A stretch of DNA of 62,363 nucleotides from Oligella ureolytica DSM 18253 (GTDB taxonomy: Bacteria; Pseudomonadota; Gammaproteobacteria; Burkholderiales; Burkholderiaceae_B), in assembly GCF_000373745.1 (NCBI RefSeq), contig NZ_KB892285.1:1-62363 (forward strand), given 5' to 3'. A model generated the notes under the pieces. The model was not told where the DNA came from and searched no databases. It worked only from the letters and a program-made list of their open reading frames with translations. Each line of letters begins with the position of its first letter. The first letter of the stretch is position 1. Positions 48,409 to 59,967 of the stretch are shown piece after piece. The position numbers were made by a program, and so were the translations under genes.

Positions 48409-49179
48409 TTATAAGTCAACGGGACAATAGTCGGGGTATCTGGCATCCGGATCCATCAGCTCAGGTCCTACCGTTCGAATATCTTCTAAGCTGACTTGCT
48501 TATCTTTATTATCAACCCAGCGACTAAGACAACCGCAATGCATCCAAGCGATACGATCACCCATGGCTAAAGCCTCTGACTGATGGTGCGTCACTAAAAT
48601 GGCCGACAATTGATTGAGCTTTAAAATCTCATGCACTTCCATGGCCAAACGCTCACGAGTATCCACATCTAAATTAGAAAAAGCTTCATCTAAAAGCAAT
48701 AGTCTTGGTTGAGGCGCAATGGCACGGGCCAAAGCCACGCGTTGCTGCTGTCCACCGGATAATTCATGAGGATAACGCTTAATAAATTGAGTTAAACCAA
48801 CCAACTCCAACATCTCTTCGACACGCGCTGTCGCCGCTTTTTTGTCCCATTTGTGTAGACCAAAACGAATATTATTTTCCACACTAAGATGAGGAAATAA
48901 GGCATAGTCCTGAAACATCATACCGATATGACGATGTTCAGCTGCCAGCATACGACCGGGTACTGAGAGAACCTTATTATCCAATAGAATACGACCTGCA
49001 GTAATCGGTTCGAAACCGGCAATGGCTCGAAGCACGGTAGTTTTGCCGCAACCTGAGGGACCTAAGAAGCAAACGATTTCGCCGGCCTCTAGCTCCATGC
49101 TGAAATCATGGACAACACGATTAGGCGTATTTCCATTACCATAAACAACATCGATATTTTCTAAGGTCAATAAACTCAT
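48409..49179 (-). CDS. fbpC: Ferric iron ABC transporter ATP-binding protein
   Basis: This 256-residue ATPase drives the FbpABC importer. It shows Walker A GPSGCGKTT (40-48), Q-loop FQDYALFPHLS, signature LSGGQQQRVALARA, Walker B LLLLDEAFSNLD and the H-loop THHQSEA. It is shorter than the 340-residue forms with a C-terminal regulatory domain. It begins 2 bases after fbpB and is the last gene of the operon. Confidence 0.93.
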   Translation of the reverse strand: MSLLTLENIDVVYGNGNTPNRVVHDFSMELEAGEIVCFLGPSGCGKTTVLRAIAGFEPITAGRILLDNKVLSVPGRMLAAEHRHIGMMFQDYALFPHLSVENNIRFGLHKWDKKAATARVEEMLELVGLTQFIKRYPHELSGGQQQRVALARAIAPQPRLLLLDEAFSNLDVDTRERLAMEVHEILKLNQLSAILVTHHQSEALAMGDRIAWMHCGCLSRWVDNKDKQVSLEDIRTVGPELMDPDARYPDYCPVDL

Positions 49180-49181
49180 AA

Positions 49182-50843
49182 TTAATACTTTATCTTATCC
49201 TGGCTACGCGCCAAGAAAACCACCGGAATGAGACCCACAGCGATAATTAATAAGGCAGCGATAACACCCTCTTCATAAGTGCCCCGGGCCGCTTCAGCAT
49301 AAAGCCAAGTAGCCAGTGTCTCAAAATTCATCGGACGCAACAATAGCGTAATCGATAACTCCTTCATTGTATCCACAAACACCAATAAAGCGCCGGTTCC
49401 AATGGCCGGTTTTAAAAGTGGCAAATGAACTCGGAAAAAAGTTTGTCCATAACTTTGACCTAAACTACGCGATGCCGTATCTAATTGCTGAGGAATTCGC
49501 TCATAACCGGCTTCTAACGATCCAATGGTCATCGCCAGGAATCGCACCATATAAGCAATCACTAAACCGGCAATACCACCCATAATATAGAGTTGTGGAG
49601 GCAAACCAAAGAGCGAAGTCATCAAAGTAGCAATCGCTGAATCAGCCCAAGCATAAGGGGTAAGTAAGCCAATCGCTAAAACCGTGCCGGGAATTGCATA
49701 ACCCAAACTACCAACACGACCATATAGTTTCTTAAACTTAAATCGCGGATCACGCATCACCCAGACAATCAGCAATCCAACAGCTACCGTAATAACAGTC
49801 GCAACAATAGACACATAAACTGTGTTCCACGCACTTTTCCATAGATTAGAAGAGATTTCTTGACCTTGCGCTAAGCGCTTATACGCTTCCCAACTGATAT
49901 AACAGACCGGAGCAATAAAACCTAACACAATCGGTACCCAGCAGTACAGCATCGCAGCAATGCCCTTCCACCCCTTAAGCTGACGTGGCTTTACCGTACT
50001 CATACGCTGAGTATTACTAAAACGTTGGCGGCGACGGGCGTGTCGTTCGATAAAAATTAACAACACCACCACACCCATCATAATACAGGCAATCTGTGCT
50101 GCCCCACCTAAATTAGAACGTGCCACCCATGTATTAAAAATCGATGTTGTCAGTGTCTGAATGCCTAAAAACTCGGAAGCGCCAATATCATTAAGTGTTT
50201 CTAATAAGGCCAAAACCACACCGATAACAATGGCCGGACGAGCTAATGGCAGAATCAGTCTAAAAAACACTTGACGCGGTGTACAGCCGAGAATACGTGC
50301 AGCCTCAATCAAATTCATCGGTTGATTAATAAACATCGCGCGCGTCGTAAAATAGACATAGGGGTATAGTGACATACTCATCACTAAAATCGCGCCCCAC
50401 ATTGAACGCGCATCGGGTAGACGAAATTCACGGGGTGAGGTGTACCCCAACAACTCCCGAATAAACCCTTGAATGGGCCCCAAAGGATGCAGTAAGTCCA
50501 CGTAAGCAAAGGCCATAATATATGCCGGCAAACTAAGCGGCAGCAATAGAGCCCAGACTAAGACTTTACGTGTCGGAAAATAAAAAGCAGTGACCAGCCA
50601 CGAGGTTGTGGTACCGACAATGGACACCACAACAGCCACACCTAATAACAATATAAGGGTATTTTTTGTGGCCGCGGGCAATACATAACGCATCAAATTA
50701 GACCAGTGGTCAACACCGGAACTCATCGAATGCACTGCTAAAGCAGCAATAGGCAGAAAAACAATGAAAACAAAAATAAGCGCAAGGCTAGAGCCTACGC
50801 TCCAACCTTGCACCTTTTGTAGCTTGGCTTGATGACTAAACAT
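49182..50843 (-). CDS. fbpB: Ferric iron ABC transporter permease (fused two-domain)
   Basis: This 553-residue inner-membrane protein has about twelve helices in two homologous halves. Each half carries an EAA coupling loop: EAARILGCTPRQVFFRLILPLARPAI in the first half and ASRSLGQSYGQTFFRVHLPLLKPAIG in the second. This fused architecture is typical of FbpB/SfuB iron permeases. It lies between fbpA and fbpC and moves periplasmic Fe3+ delivered by FbpA. Confidence 0.94.
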   Translation of the reverse strand: MFSHQAKLQKVQGWSVGSSLALIFVFIVFLPIAALAVHSMSSGVDHWSNLMRYVLPAATKNTLILLLGVAVVVSIVGTTTSWLVTAFYFPTRKVLVWALLLPLSLPAYIMAFAYVDLLHPLGPIQGFIRELLGYTSPREFRLPDARSMWGAILVMSMSLYPYVYFTTRAMFINQPMNLIEAARILGCTPRQVFFRLILPLARPAIVIGVVLALLETLNDIGASEFLGIQTLTTSIFNTWVARSNLGGAAQIACIMMGVVVLLIFIERHARRRQRFSNTQRMSTVKPRQLKGWKGIAAMLYCWVPIVLGFIAPVCYISWEAYKRLAQGQEISSNLWKSAWNTVYVSIVATVITVAVGLLIVWVMRDPRFKFKKLYGRVGSLGYAIPGTVLAIGLLTPYAWADSAIATLMTSLFGLPPQLYIMGGIAGLVIAYMVRFLAMTIGSLEAGYERIPQQLDTASRSLGQSYGQTFFRVHLPLLKPAIGTGALLVFVDTMKELSITLLLRPMNFETLATWLYAEAARGTYEEGVIAALLIIAVGLIPVVFLARSQDKIKY

Positions 50844-50885
50844 GTGTGCTACTAAAACTCTCCAAGCTAACTAGTCTAAAAATCA

Positions 50886-51908
50886 TTATTGATCATAACC
50901 CACTTTATCAACTAATTCACTCGCTTCCTGGCGGTGCTTAGCGATTTCAAGAATATGCAGATCATCGATCACTAAATCACCAAAACTGGCAACAACGGGA
51001 TCGAGCTCAACGCCGGCACGAACCGGGTACTCATAATTGCTCTTAGCATACATAGATTGACCCTTTTCAGAAATCAGGAAATCGAGTAATTTAAGTGCAT
51101 TTTCAGGATTAGGGGCATTTTTTGCGATGGCTGCACCGGTGATATTAGCGTGAGTACCCTTAGATTTAGAATTTTCAAAGGTTGGGCGAATCACATTAAT
51201 CGCTTCTCCCCATTGATACTGATCGGTGCCCGGCTCTGCGTTTTTCATACGACCTACATAATAAGCATTACCAATCGCCACATCACAAATACCGGCTAAA
51301 ATATCACGAGCTCCTTCACGATCGCCGCCCGCCGCTTTGCGTGCAAGATTATTTTTAAGCCCCTTTAGCCATTCTTCTGCGGCTTCCACGCCATCATGGG
51401 CAATTTTAGCAGCGATTAAACTCGTATTATAAGGATGCTGACCGGAACGAGAACAAAGCTTACCCTTGTACTTAGGATCGGCTAAATCCTCATAAGTCAT
51501 TTCTGTCAGATCTAAGTCTTTGGATACATACACGATACGATCACGTAAAGACAAGGCATACCAATGCTTATTCGGGTCTTTAAAGGCAGCAGGTACATGC
51601 TCTTCTAATTCTGGCGATACAATTTCTTGAGTTAAACCGGCATCTACCACATCCAATAGACGACCAATATCTACTGTCATCAGTACATCAGCTGGAGAGT
51701 TAGCCCCTTCAGAACTGACACGCTCAGTTAAACCATCTTTGACAAACACCGTATTGGCTTTGATACCGGTGTCCTTAGTAAATTCATCCAGTAGCGGCTG
51801 AATCAGACCAGGCTCACGCGTGGTATAAATATTTACCTCATCAGCAATCGCACTAAAAGACGCAACACTTAATACCGCTGTCGCAAAAATAGAAGAAACT
51901 TTAAACAT
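50886..51908 (-). CDS. fbpA: Periplasmic ferric-iron-binding protein FbpA
   Basis: This 340-residue binding protein has a Sec signal (about 1-22, cleavage after SAIA). The mature chain starts DEVNIYTTREPGLIQPLLDEF, typical of the FbpA/FutA/IdiA transferrin-like family. The iron-ligating tandem tyrosines are in GNAYYVGRM near residues 218-219. It is the first gene of the operon, with a strong promoter (TTGAAA, 18 bases, TATAAT) and a Fur-like box over the transcription start. It probably works with the TonB system of this window when receptors strip iron from host or siderophore sources. Confidence 0.94.
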   Translation of the reverse strand: MFKVSSIFATAVLSVASFSAIADEVNIYTTREPGLIQPLLDEFTKDTGIKANTVFVKDGLTERVSSEGANSPADVLMTVDIGRLLDVVDAGLTQEIVSPELEEHVPAAFKDPNKHWYALSLRDRIVYVSKDLDLTEMTYEDLADPKYKGKLCSRSGQHPYNTSLIAAKIAHDGVEAAEEWLKGLKNNLARKAAGGDREGARDILAGICDVAIGNAYYVGRMKNAEPGTDQYQWGEAINVIRPTFENSKSKGTHANITGAAIAKNAPNPENALKLLDFLISEKGQSMYAKSNYEYPVRAGVELDPVVASFGDLVIDDLHILEIAKHRQEASELVDKVGYDQ

Positions 51909-51921
51909 ACCCTCTCCACGT

Positions 51922-51940
51922 AAATGAGAATTATTAACGT
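51922..51940. promoter_or_regulatory. Fur-like box over the fbpA transcription start
   Basis: AAATGAGAATTATTAACGT resembles the Fur consensus (AATGAGAATTATT core). It lies just downstream of the -10 box, where a repressor would block initiation. The palindrome is weaker than the tonB box. Confidence 0.6.
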
Positions 51941-51944
51941 TCTA

Positions 51945-51974
51945 ATTATACGCTGAGTACCCTCGGCATTTCAA
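51945..51974 (-). promoter_or_regulatory. Sigma-70 promoter of fbpABC
   Basis: On the minus strand, TTGAAA (51974-51969), an 18-nt spacer, and TATAAT (51950-51945, perfect). Confidence 0.75.
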
Positions 51975-51989
51975 GTATGTAATACAACA

Positions 51990-52013
51990 AAATAAAAGAC
52001 CGCCTAGGCGGTC
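51990..52013 (-). terminator. Terminator of the eno-ftsB unit
   Basis: The 16-base perfect palindrome GACCGCCTAGGCGGTC (51998-52013) is followed on the minus strand by TTTTATTTTG. Confidence 0.75.
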
Positions 52014-52042
52014 AATAAGCATGTAGGCATTAATTTAAATAA

Positions 52043-52330
52043 TTACTCGCCCTGCTCTTTATCGCTGACAATTTGAATAAGATACTCGTCATCAGCCAGC
52101 AGATTTAACAGGACGCGGGCACGCTCTTCAAGTGCTTCTGTGCCATCCCGCAAATCGTCAATTTCAGCCTGCATTGCATTATTTCTTGCTTCTAATGCTT
52201 TGTTACGCTGTAACTGCTGTTCCAACTGCTGCGCCAGTACATCTACCTGCGCATAGCCGGATCCCCCCCAACGAAGCGGGATTTGAATGGCTATAGAAGC
52301 AAGCAAAAGAACTAAGAGCAGCAGTCGCAT
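52043..52330 (-). CDS. ftsB: Cell division protein FtsB
   Basis: This 95-residue bitopic divisome protein bridges FtsQ and FtsL. It has a single N-terminal helix (about 2-18, LLLLVLLLASIAIQIPL), the small RWGGSGY turn, and then a leucine-zipper-like coiled coil (about 27-70, LAQQLEQQLQRNKALEARN). The C-terminal part is RARVLLNLLADDEYLIQIV. It starts 11 bases after eno, the conserved eno-ftsB order. Confidence 0.93.
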   Translation of the reverse strand: MRLLLLVLLLASIAIQIPLRWGGSGYAQVDVLAQQLEQQLQRNKALEARNNAMQAEIDDLRDGTEALEERARVLLNLLADDEYLIQIVSDKEQGE

Positions 52331-52341
52331 ACGCTATTGAA

Positions 52342-53646
<1,305 letters not shown>

Positions 53647-53699
53647 TTAAATAAAAATCGTAATTTCTAGGTTATTAATCAGCTAAAGAGCTAAGAAAA

Positions 53700-54556
53700 T
53701 CAAAGACCGAGGTCATTTTCAAGAAATGGTTGAGACTTCACTGTCTCATCTAAAACCTTAAGGGTTTGCAGCAGCGCCTTCATTTTGTCGAGTGGCACGG
53801 CATTTGGACCATCCGACAAGGCATTGGCAGGGTCCGGGTGAGTTTCCATAAACAAACCGCTGACACCCACTGCCACAGCCGCCCTAGCGAGGACCGGTAC
53901 AAACTCGCGCTGACCACCCGAAGAGGTCCCCTGACCACCAGGCAGCTGCACCGAATGGGTTGCATCAAACACGACCGGACAGTCGGTTTGGCGCATTAAA
54001 GCGAGTGAGCGCATATCGGAGACCAAGTTGTTATAACCAAAACTTGCACCACGCTCACACACCAAAATATTACTACCATCACCACCGGCTTCAATCGCTG
54101 CTTCTTTGGCCTTATTAACCACCTGCAACATATCTAAAGGCGCCAGGAACTGACCTTTTTTGATGTTGACGGGTTTTAGGGTAGCTGCACACGCTCGAAT
54201 AAAGTCTGTTTGTCGACATAAAAAAGCGGGTGTTTGCAACACATCTACGGCCTCAGCAACCATAGCGATCTGACTCTGATCGTGCACATCAGTAATGACC
54301 GGCACACCAAAGCTCTCGCGTACATCGGCTAAAATCTGCAAGCCTTCGCTCATGCCCAGGCCCCTAAAAGAGGCACTGGAACTGCGATTCGCCTTATCGA
54401 AAGAGGCCTTAAATATAAAGGGGATCTGCAGGTCTTCAGTGACCGCTTTTAATTCTGCTGCCACGTCCATAATCATGGCACGTGACTCAATCACGCATGG
54501 ACCGGCAATTAAGAAGAAAGGCTTGTCTAAGCCCACTTCATATCCTGCTAAATTCA

Positions 54557-54557
<1 letters not shown>
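53700..54557 (-). CDS. kdsA: 3-deoxy-8-phosphooctulonate (KDO-8-P) synthase
   Basis: This 285-residue barrel enzyme condenses arabinose-5-phosphate and PEP for lipopolysaccharide inner-core synthesis, implying a Gram-negative envelope. [35 protein letters not shown] and [10 protein letters not shown] are family blocks. In IAGPCVIES the residue 21 Cys occupies the position that is Asn in the metal-independent E. coli enzyme and Cys in metal-dependent ones, so this is probably a metallo-type KdsA. Its ATG overlaps the pyrG stop (TAATG). Confidence 0.96.
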
Positions 54558-56257
<1,700 letters not shown>

Positions 56258-56298
56258 TTATTTCACTATATAGTAGCAGTATATTAAATTTAATACAC

Positions 56299-56339
56299 AA
56301 ACAAAAACCCCCGAATTACGATATCAATAACTCGAGGGT
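56299..56339 (-). terminator. Terminator of the cupin gene
   Basis: On the minus strand, ACCCTCGAGTTA pairs with TAATTCGGGGGT (with G-U pairs), followed by TTTTTGTTTG. Confidence 0.75.
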
Positions 56340-56358
56340 CTCTGCAAGACTGGCTTAA

Positions 56359-56754
56359 TTACTCCGTGGTCTTACCGTCAAAATGCTCTTCTTTTTCATT
56401 GGCCTTGACATCAACCACCACGCCGTCAACATGCTCAGGTGGACCATACAATGTGTACAGTTTCAATGGCACATCACCGGTATTGATAACATTGTGTTTA
56501 GCGCCGGCTGGTACAACCGCACCAAAATCAGCCTTTACCTCGTACTCTGTTTGATCAATCAGCAATTTACCCGTACCCTGCTCAAAACGGAAGAATTGGT
56601 CGTGCGTATCATGCACCTCCTCACCAATTTCCTCACCCGGCTGAATCGCCATCAGCACTAACTGAAGATGTTTACCTGTGTATAAAACCTTGCGGTACAA
56701 GTCATTATCTTCTGTTAGTTCTTCGATATCGTCACAGAAACCTTTTTTAGACAT
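56359..56754 (-). CDS. Cupin-domain protein
   Basis: This 131-residue single-domain cupin has a beta-barrel motif 1 with metal-type residues (GEEIGEEVHDTHDQFFRFEQG, His/His/Glu spacing) and motif 2 (GAVVPAGAKHNVIN). Such small cupins include isomerases, dioxygenases and sensors, and I cannot assign a reaction. It stands alone between pyrG and a phytase-like gene, with its own terminator and CAGCT/AGGAG region upstream. Confidence 0.85.
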   Translation of the reverse strand: MSKKGFCDDIEELTEDNDLYRKVLYTGKHLQLVLMAIQPGEEIGEEVHDTHDQFFRFEQGTGKLLIDQTEYEVKADFGAVVPAGAKHNVINTGDVPLKLYTLYGPPEHVDGVVVDVKANEKEEHFDGKTTE

Positions 56755-56875
56755 AAGCTGCTCCTAATTATCGTTGCTTAAAGTTAACATGCCGTTAAAC
56801 TTAACATTTAACGCCTCACTTAATTCTAATATCTTAAGCCATCTTGCAGTGTATTAAACTGTAAATGTCATATTT

Positions 56876-56916
56876 TTAATAAAAACCCCTCCTGAGCTGG
56901 ATAGCAAGGAGGGGCT
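56876..56916 (-). terminator. Terminator of the phytase-like gene
   Basis: On the minus strand, AGCCCCTCCT pairs with AGGAGGGGTT (one G-U pair), followed by TTTATTAAAAAT. Confidence 0.8.
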
Positions 56917-56935
56917 TGGCAAAGGTAGTCAGTTA

Positions 56936-58291
56936 TTACTTAGCGTCTAGCAATGATCGAACATCTAATAGGATCAACTCATTGTCATCAGCCACGTTTG
57001 GTTCACGACTACTTGATTTAGGATAGTTATTATCATTACCCACCACAATATAACGATCCTCTACCACATCAACGTTTTCAATCGTAAAGAACGGGAACTG
57101 GAACTTGCCATCAACCAATGCAACTTTGGACTGATGATTAGGATCCTGAATATCCATCAAGTCAATGTAACCGACTTTACGAACCATTTGCTCTTCAGGA
57201 TTAAGCTCTACTTTGTAGACTCGCTTAAAGTTAGCGACATTATCAAAACAGCGCGTGACATCTTCACCGTCTTTACACGCCTTATCAGCCGTCCCCTCAG
57301 TATCATCACGCTCAATGATTAGGCCATAGCGCTCATCAATCATATTAAAGTCACCAATCGAATGCTTCGCATCCTCTAATGGATAGAACCAAGATTTACC
57401 GGTGTACTTGTCATCACCTAAAGCGAACTCTAAAATACGCAACACAGGCTGACCATCAACGCTTTCAAAGGCTTTTTTCTCACTATCCCAAAGCACACCC
57501 TCTAATAGAGGATATAAGGTTTTACCGTCTTTTGAAGACGCCATGCCCTCAAACCCTTTAGAGCGACGAACTTGAAACTCAGGCATACTGCCATCAGGGC
57601 TGCCCGGTAACACCATACCCGGATAGTCAGGCGACTTGACTACTTTGCCATTGACTTCAGTTTCAAAGATATCGATCACATTACCTTGACGATCTAATTT
57701 GATTAGGAAAGGACCAAACTCATCTCCAATCCAAAAGTTATCGCCAACGACTTGAATACTTTCCGGGTCAAAATCCTCACCGGTTAAATAACGACTTTCT
57801 GTGTCTTCGTGTGTAATTCGGAAAGGTATTTTTTTATTAGGATCTTTAAGAAACACGGTCTCTAAGTGTTCCCACTGATCATTTTCAAAATCAAGTTTGT
57901 ATAAATTAAAGTACAAAGCGCTATCGCTGGAATTCAACTTATTGCCAAGGCCGTTATCGGTAAGAATCCAAAAAGTACCATCACCGTTATTGACAATGCC
58001 TGAATGACCTTGAATCGCTTGACCTTCAAAAGGAAACTTGATGCCGGTAGGACGACCGTTAGACTTGCCTTCAATGGCGCCCAACTCGTCTATGCGCTGC
58101 TTTTCATGAAACTTACCATTAACGCGCAAGTCATTAGGCGCATCATCAGGCACCTGTATTTTGGTATCACCGGCGATGATGAGATGACCGGCCAACGTCG
58201 CTGGGAATTGCTCTGCCGCAGAAACCGTGGTTGCAGTCGCTGCAAATGCAACTAATGTAGAGATTAACGTCGCTCTATAATTTAACTTCAT
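56936..58291 (-). CDS. Secreted esterase-like phytase-family protein
   Basis: This 451-residue protein has a Sec signal (about 1-25, ending VSA-AE). The mature chain looks like the esterase-like phytase domain, a beta-propeller: GHSGIVNNGDGTFWILTDNGLGNK, FDPESIQVVGDNFWIGDEFGPFLIKLD, FEGMASSKDGKTLYPLLEG and a final VVGNDNNYP block. These acidic loops bind metal in related proteins. It probably acts in the periplasm or outside the cell on a phosphate ester, but the substrate is unknown. It is monocistronic, with a strong terminator. Confidence 0.82.
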   Translation of the reverse strand: MKLNYRATLISTLVAFAATATTVSAAEQFPATLAGHLIIAGDTKIQVPDDAPNDLRVNGKFHEKQRIDELGAIEGKSNGRPTGIKFPFEGQAIQGHSGIVNNGDGTFWILTDNGLGNKLNSSDSALYFNLYKLDFENDQWEHLETVFLKDPNKKIPFRITHEDTESRYLTGEDFDPESIQVVGDNFWIGDEFGPFLIKLDRQGNVIDIFETEVNGKVVKSPDYPGMVLPGSPDGSMPEFQVRRSKGFEGMASSKDGKTLYPLLEGVLWDSEKKAFESVDGQPVLRILEFALGDDKYTGKSWFYPLEDAKHSIGDFNMIDERYGLIIERDDTEGTADKACKDGEDVTRCFDNVANFKRVYKVELNPEEQMVRKVGYIDLMDIQDPNHQSKVALVDGKFQFPFFTIENVDVVEDRYIVVGNDNNYPKSSSREPNVADDNELILLDVRSLLDAK

Positions 58292-58390
58292 TGTTTTTCC
58301 TAAAATGTTCAGAATGAAAGCAAATGAAGTATAGAGATCGTTTTTTACAAAATGAAGACAATGCCCCTATTAATGCAGGCCAATCACCTA

Positions 58391-58780
58391 CTAATTAATT
58401 AACTTGCGGAAAAAAGTCTCATTATCCTTGTCGCTAGGAGGGTCCTTGACCACAAACTCCTCACAAACACCTGTGGTGCTGGCAGCCATGAATTCGTGCA
58501 TGGCTCTAAATGTCGCCACATCATCAGGATCCTCAATCTCAGACTCTTCGGCAAGACCACCTAAGCGAATCACCGTATCCCGACCAAACTCCTTGACCAT
58601 TTCATCAAAAGAACAGCCACAGAAATTGGCATTTCTACTGCCGGCATAAAAAGTGCACGCATTGACAAAGTTAAAGCGGACGACAGTCAGATCACGTTCC
58701 GGATCATCGCCCTTTTTGCCACACGCTGCCAACAGCAAAACGGACAAAACGGGCACAAGAAGTTTACTAGATCGAATCAT
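58391..58780 (-). CDS. Small cysteine-containing lipoprotein
   Basis: This 129-residue protein has a clear lipoprotein signal (LLLAAC, lipidated Cys20). The mature part has four further Cys residues (about 42, 54, 56 and 106), consistent with two disulphides in the periplasm. The second pair is in NFCGCSFDE. I do not recognise the family. It lies between the phytase-like gene and a TehB-like methyltransferase on the same strand, but with sizeable gaps, so operon membership is uncertain. Confidence 0.75.
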   Translation of the reverse strand: MIRSSKLLVPVLSVLLLAACGKKGDDPERDLTVVRFNFVNACTFYAGSRNANFCGCSFDEMVKEFGRDTVIRLGGLAEESEIEDPDDVATFRAMHEFMAASTTGVCEEFVVKDPPSDKDNETFFRKLIN

Positions 58781-58841
58781 TAGATAATGTGGTTATATTA
58801 AAAAAATCAGTATGTCATTTTAAAATGACAATTCAAAGTAC

Positions 58842-59465
58842 TTATAGTGGCTTTTTAGCAATGATGGTGGCAAATTGCATTTCGACAAAATTGCCGAAAG
58901 CATCACGACGATGCATTTGACCGACATCTTCGTTGTACTTTAAAAGCTCCCACCCATCATAGTAGGCACTTAATTCACCTTCTGCAAAGCCAAAACGAAA
59001 ATCAGGCTGCATAGGATGGGCCGGCGTATTCATCGCTGACACAATGATATTAATACCACCGGGCAGCGTGGCCTCTTGCATTTCTTTGATAAGTACCGGA
59101 ATGGTACTTGGCTCCAAAAACATCATAACTACAGTACATGCGATGACATCATAGCTTGACTCAATATACGGGTTCTGATTTAGATTTCTAACTGAGGGAC
59201 GCACAGAGTCCACGCCCTCCGACTCGATAATATGCTGCATGATACCGATAGCATGGGGATTAACATCAAACGCATCGACCTGAAAACCATGCTGAGCCAT
59301 ATAAAAAGTATTACGACCACGCCCACAACCAACATCAAGTGCCTTATCACCAACAAAGTAAGGCGTCGCGGCGAGTACTTCCGAGTGAGTTGGACTTAAA
59401 CCGTACTTTTCTACGAAATAGTTGTCAAGAAACTGTTTAGCTGAGTGTTGAGTATCTGTTGTCAT
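58842..59465 (-). CDS. TehB-like SAM-dependent methyltransferase
   Basis: This 207-residue class I methyltransferase has the SAM motif ALDVGCGRGRNTFYMAQHG (about 42-60), the acidic end of strand 2 in VDAFDVNP, and the later YDVIACTVVMMFLEP and LPGGINIIVSAMNTP. These match TehB, which volatilises or detoxifies tellurite and selenite, in both order and length (about 200). It has no tehA beside it, so the physiological substrate may differ. The LLKYNEDVGQMHRRD segment is typical of the TehB C-terminus. Confidence 0.85.
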   Translation of the reverse strand: MTTDTQHSAKQFLDNYFVEKYGLSPTHSEVLAATPYFVGDKALDVGCGRGRNTFYMAQHGFQVDAFDVNPHAIGIMQHIIESEGVDSVRPSVRNLNQNPYIESSYDVIACTVVMMFLEPSTIPVLIKEMQEATLPGGINIIVSAMNTPAHPMQPDFRFGFAEGELSAYYDGWELLKYNEDVGQMHRRDAFGNFVEMQFATIIAKKPL

Positions 59466-59678
59466 TTTTAAAATTGCTAATGTTAGTAAAGGTAGTAACT
59501 AGTTTATCAATTTTTGAAAAATAATCAAAAGATTGAGTGTAGGGGTATTACCTAACGACTTAGGATATTAAAATTGCAACTTGCTTTTGTATAAAACAAG
59601 TCTTTTTGTTGTAATGTTGCAAAAACGTGTCATTTATGCAAAAAACACAACATTTTTATAAATAAATGAATAAAGGGC

Positions 59679-59707
59679 TTGCCATAACTTAAATTTCAGT
59701 ACATAAT
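59679..59707 (+). promoter_or_regulatory. Sigma-70 promoter of tRNA-Asn
   Basis: TTGCCA (59679-59684), a 17-nt spacer and CATAAT (59702-59707) end 20 bases before the tRNA 5' end. Confidence 0.6.
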
Positions 59708-59727
59708 ACTATCTTTAGTTCAGCAGT

Positions 59728-59803
59728 TCCCCCATAGCTCAGTCGGTAGAGCGACGGACTGTTAATCCGCAGGTCACTGGTTCAAGTCCAGTTGGGGGAG
59801 CCA
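59728..59803 (+). tRNA. tRNA-Asn(GTT)
   Basis: This is a 76-nt cloverleaf. The acceptor TCCCCCA pairs with TGGGGGA, the D-arm is GCTC/GAGC, the anticodon loop CTGTTAA gives GTT, and the T-arm is ACTGG/CCAGT with TTCAAGT. Encoded CCA is at 59801-59803. Confidence 0.97.
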
Positions 59804-59823
59804 AAAACTCTGAACAGAATTAG

Positions 59824-59858
59824 CGTCTTGTAGATATTATTCTATAAGACGTTTTTTT
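59824..59858 (+). terminator. Terminator of tRNA-Asn
   Basis: CGTCTTGTAGA pairs with TCTATAAGACG (one G-U pair), followed by TTTTTTT. Confidence 0.85.
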
Positions 59859-59863
59859 ATGCC

Positions 59864-59902
59864 CATACTAAAACAGCATACTAAAACCGCATACTAGAAC
59901 AG
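59864..59902. repeat. Three tandem 13-bp repeats
   Basis: CATACTAAAACAG, CATACTAAAACCG and CATACTAGAACAG lie head to tail, followed by a partial fourth CATAG. They are downstream of the tRNA-Asn terminator. No function is evident. Confidence 0.85.
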
Positions 59903-59967
59903 CATAGAATGATGTGGACACACTTCAAGTTAGCGTGCGCCCACATCATCCATAGCACACCACCACC

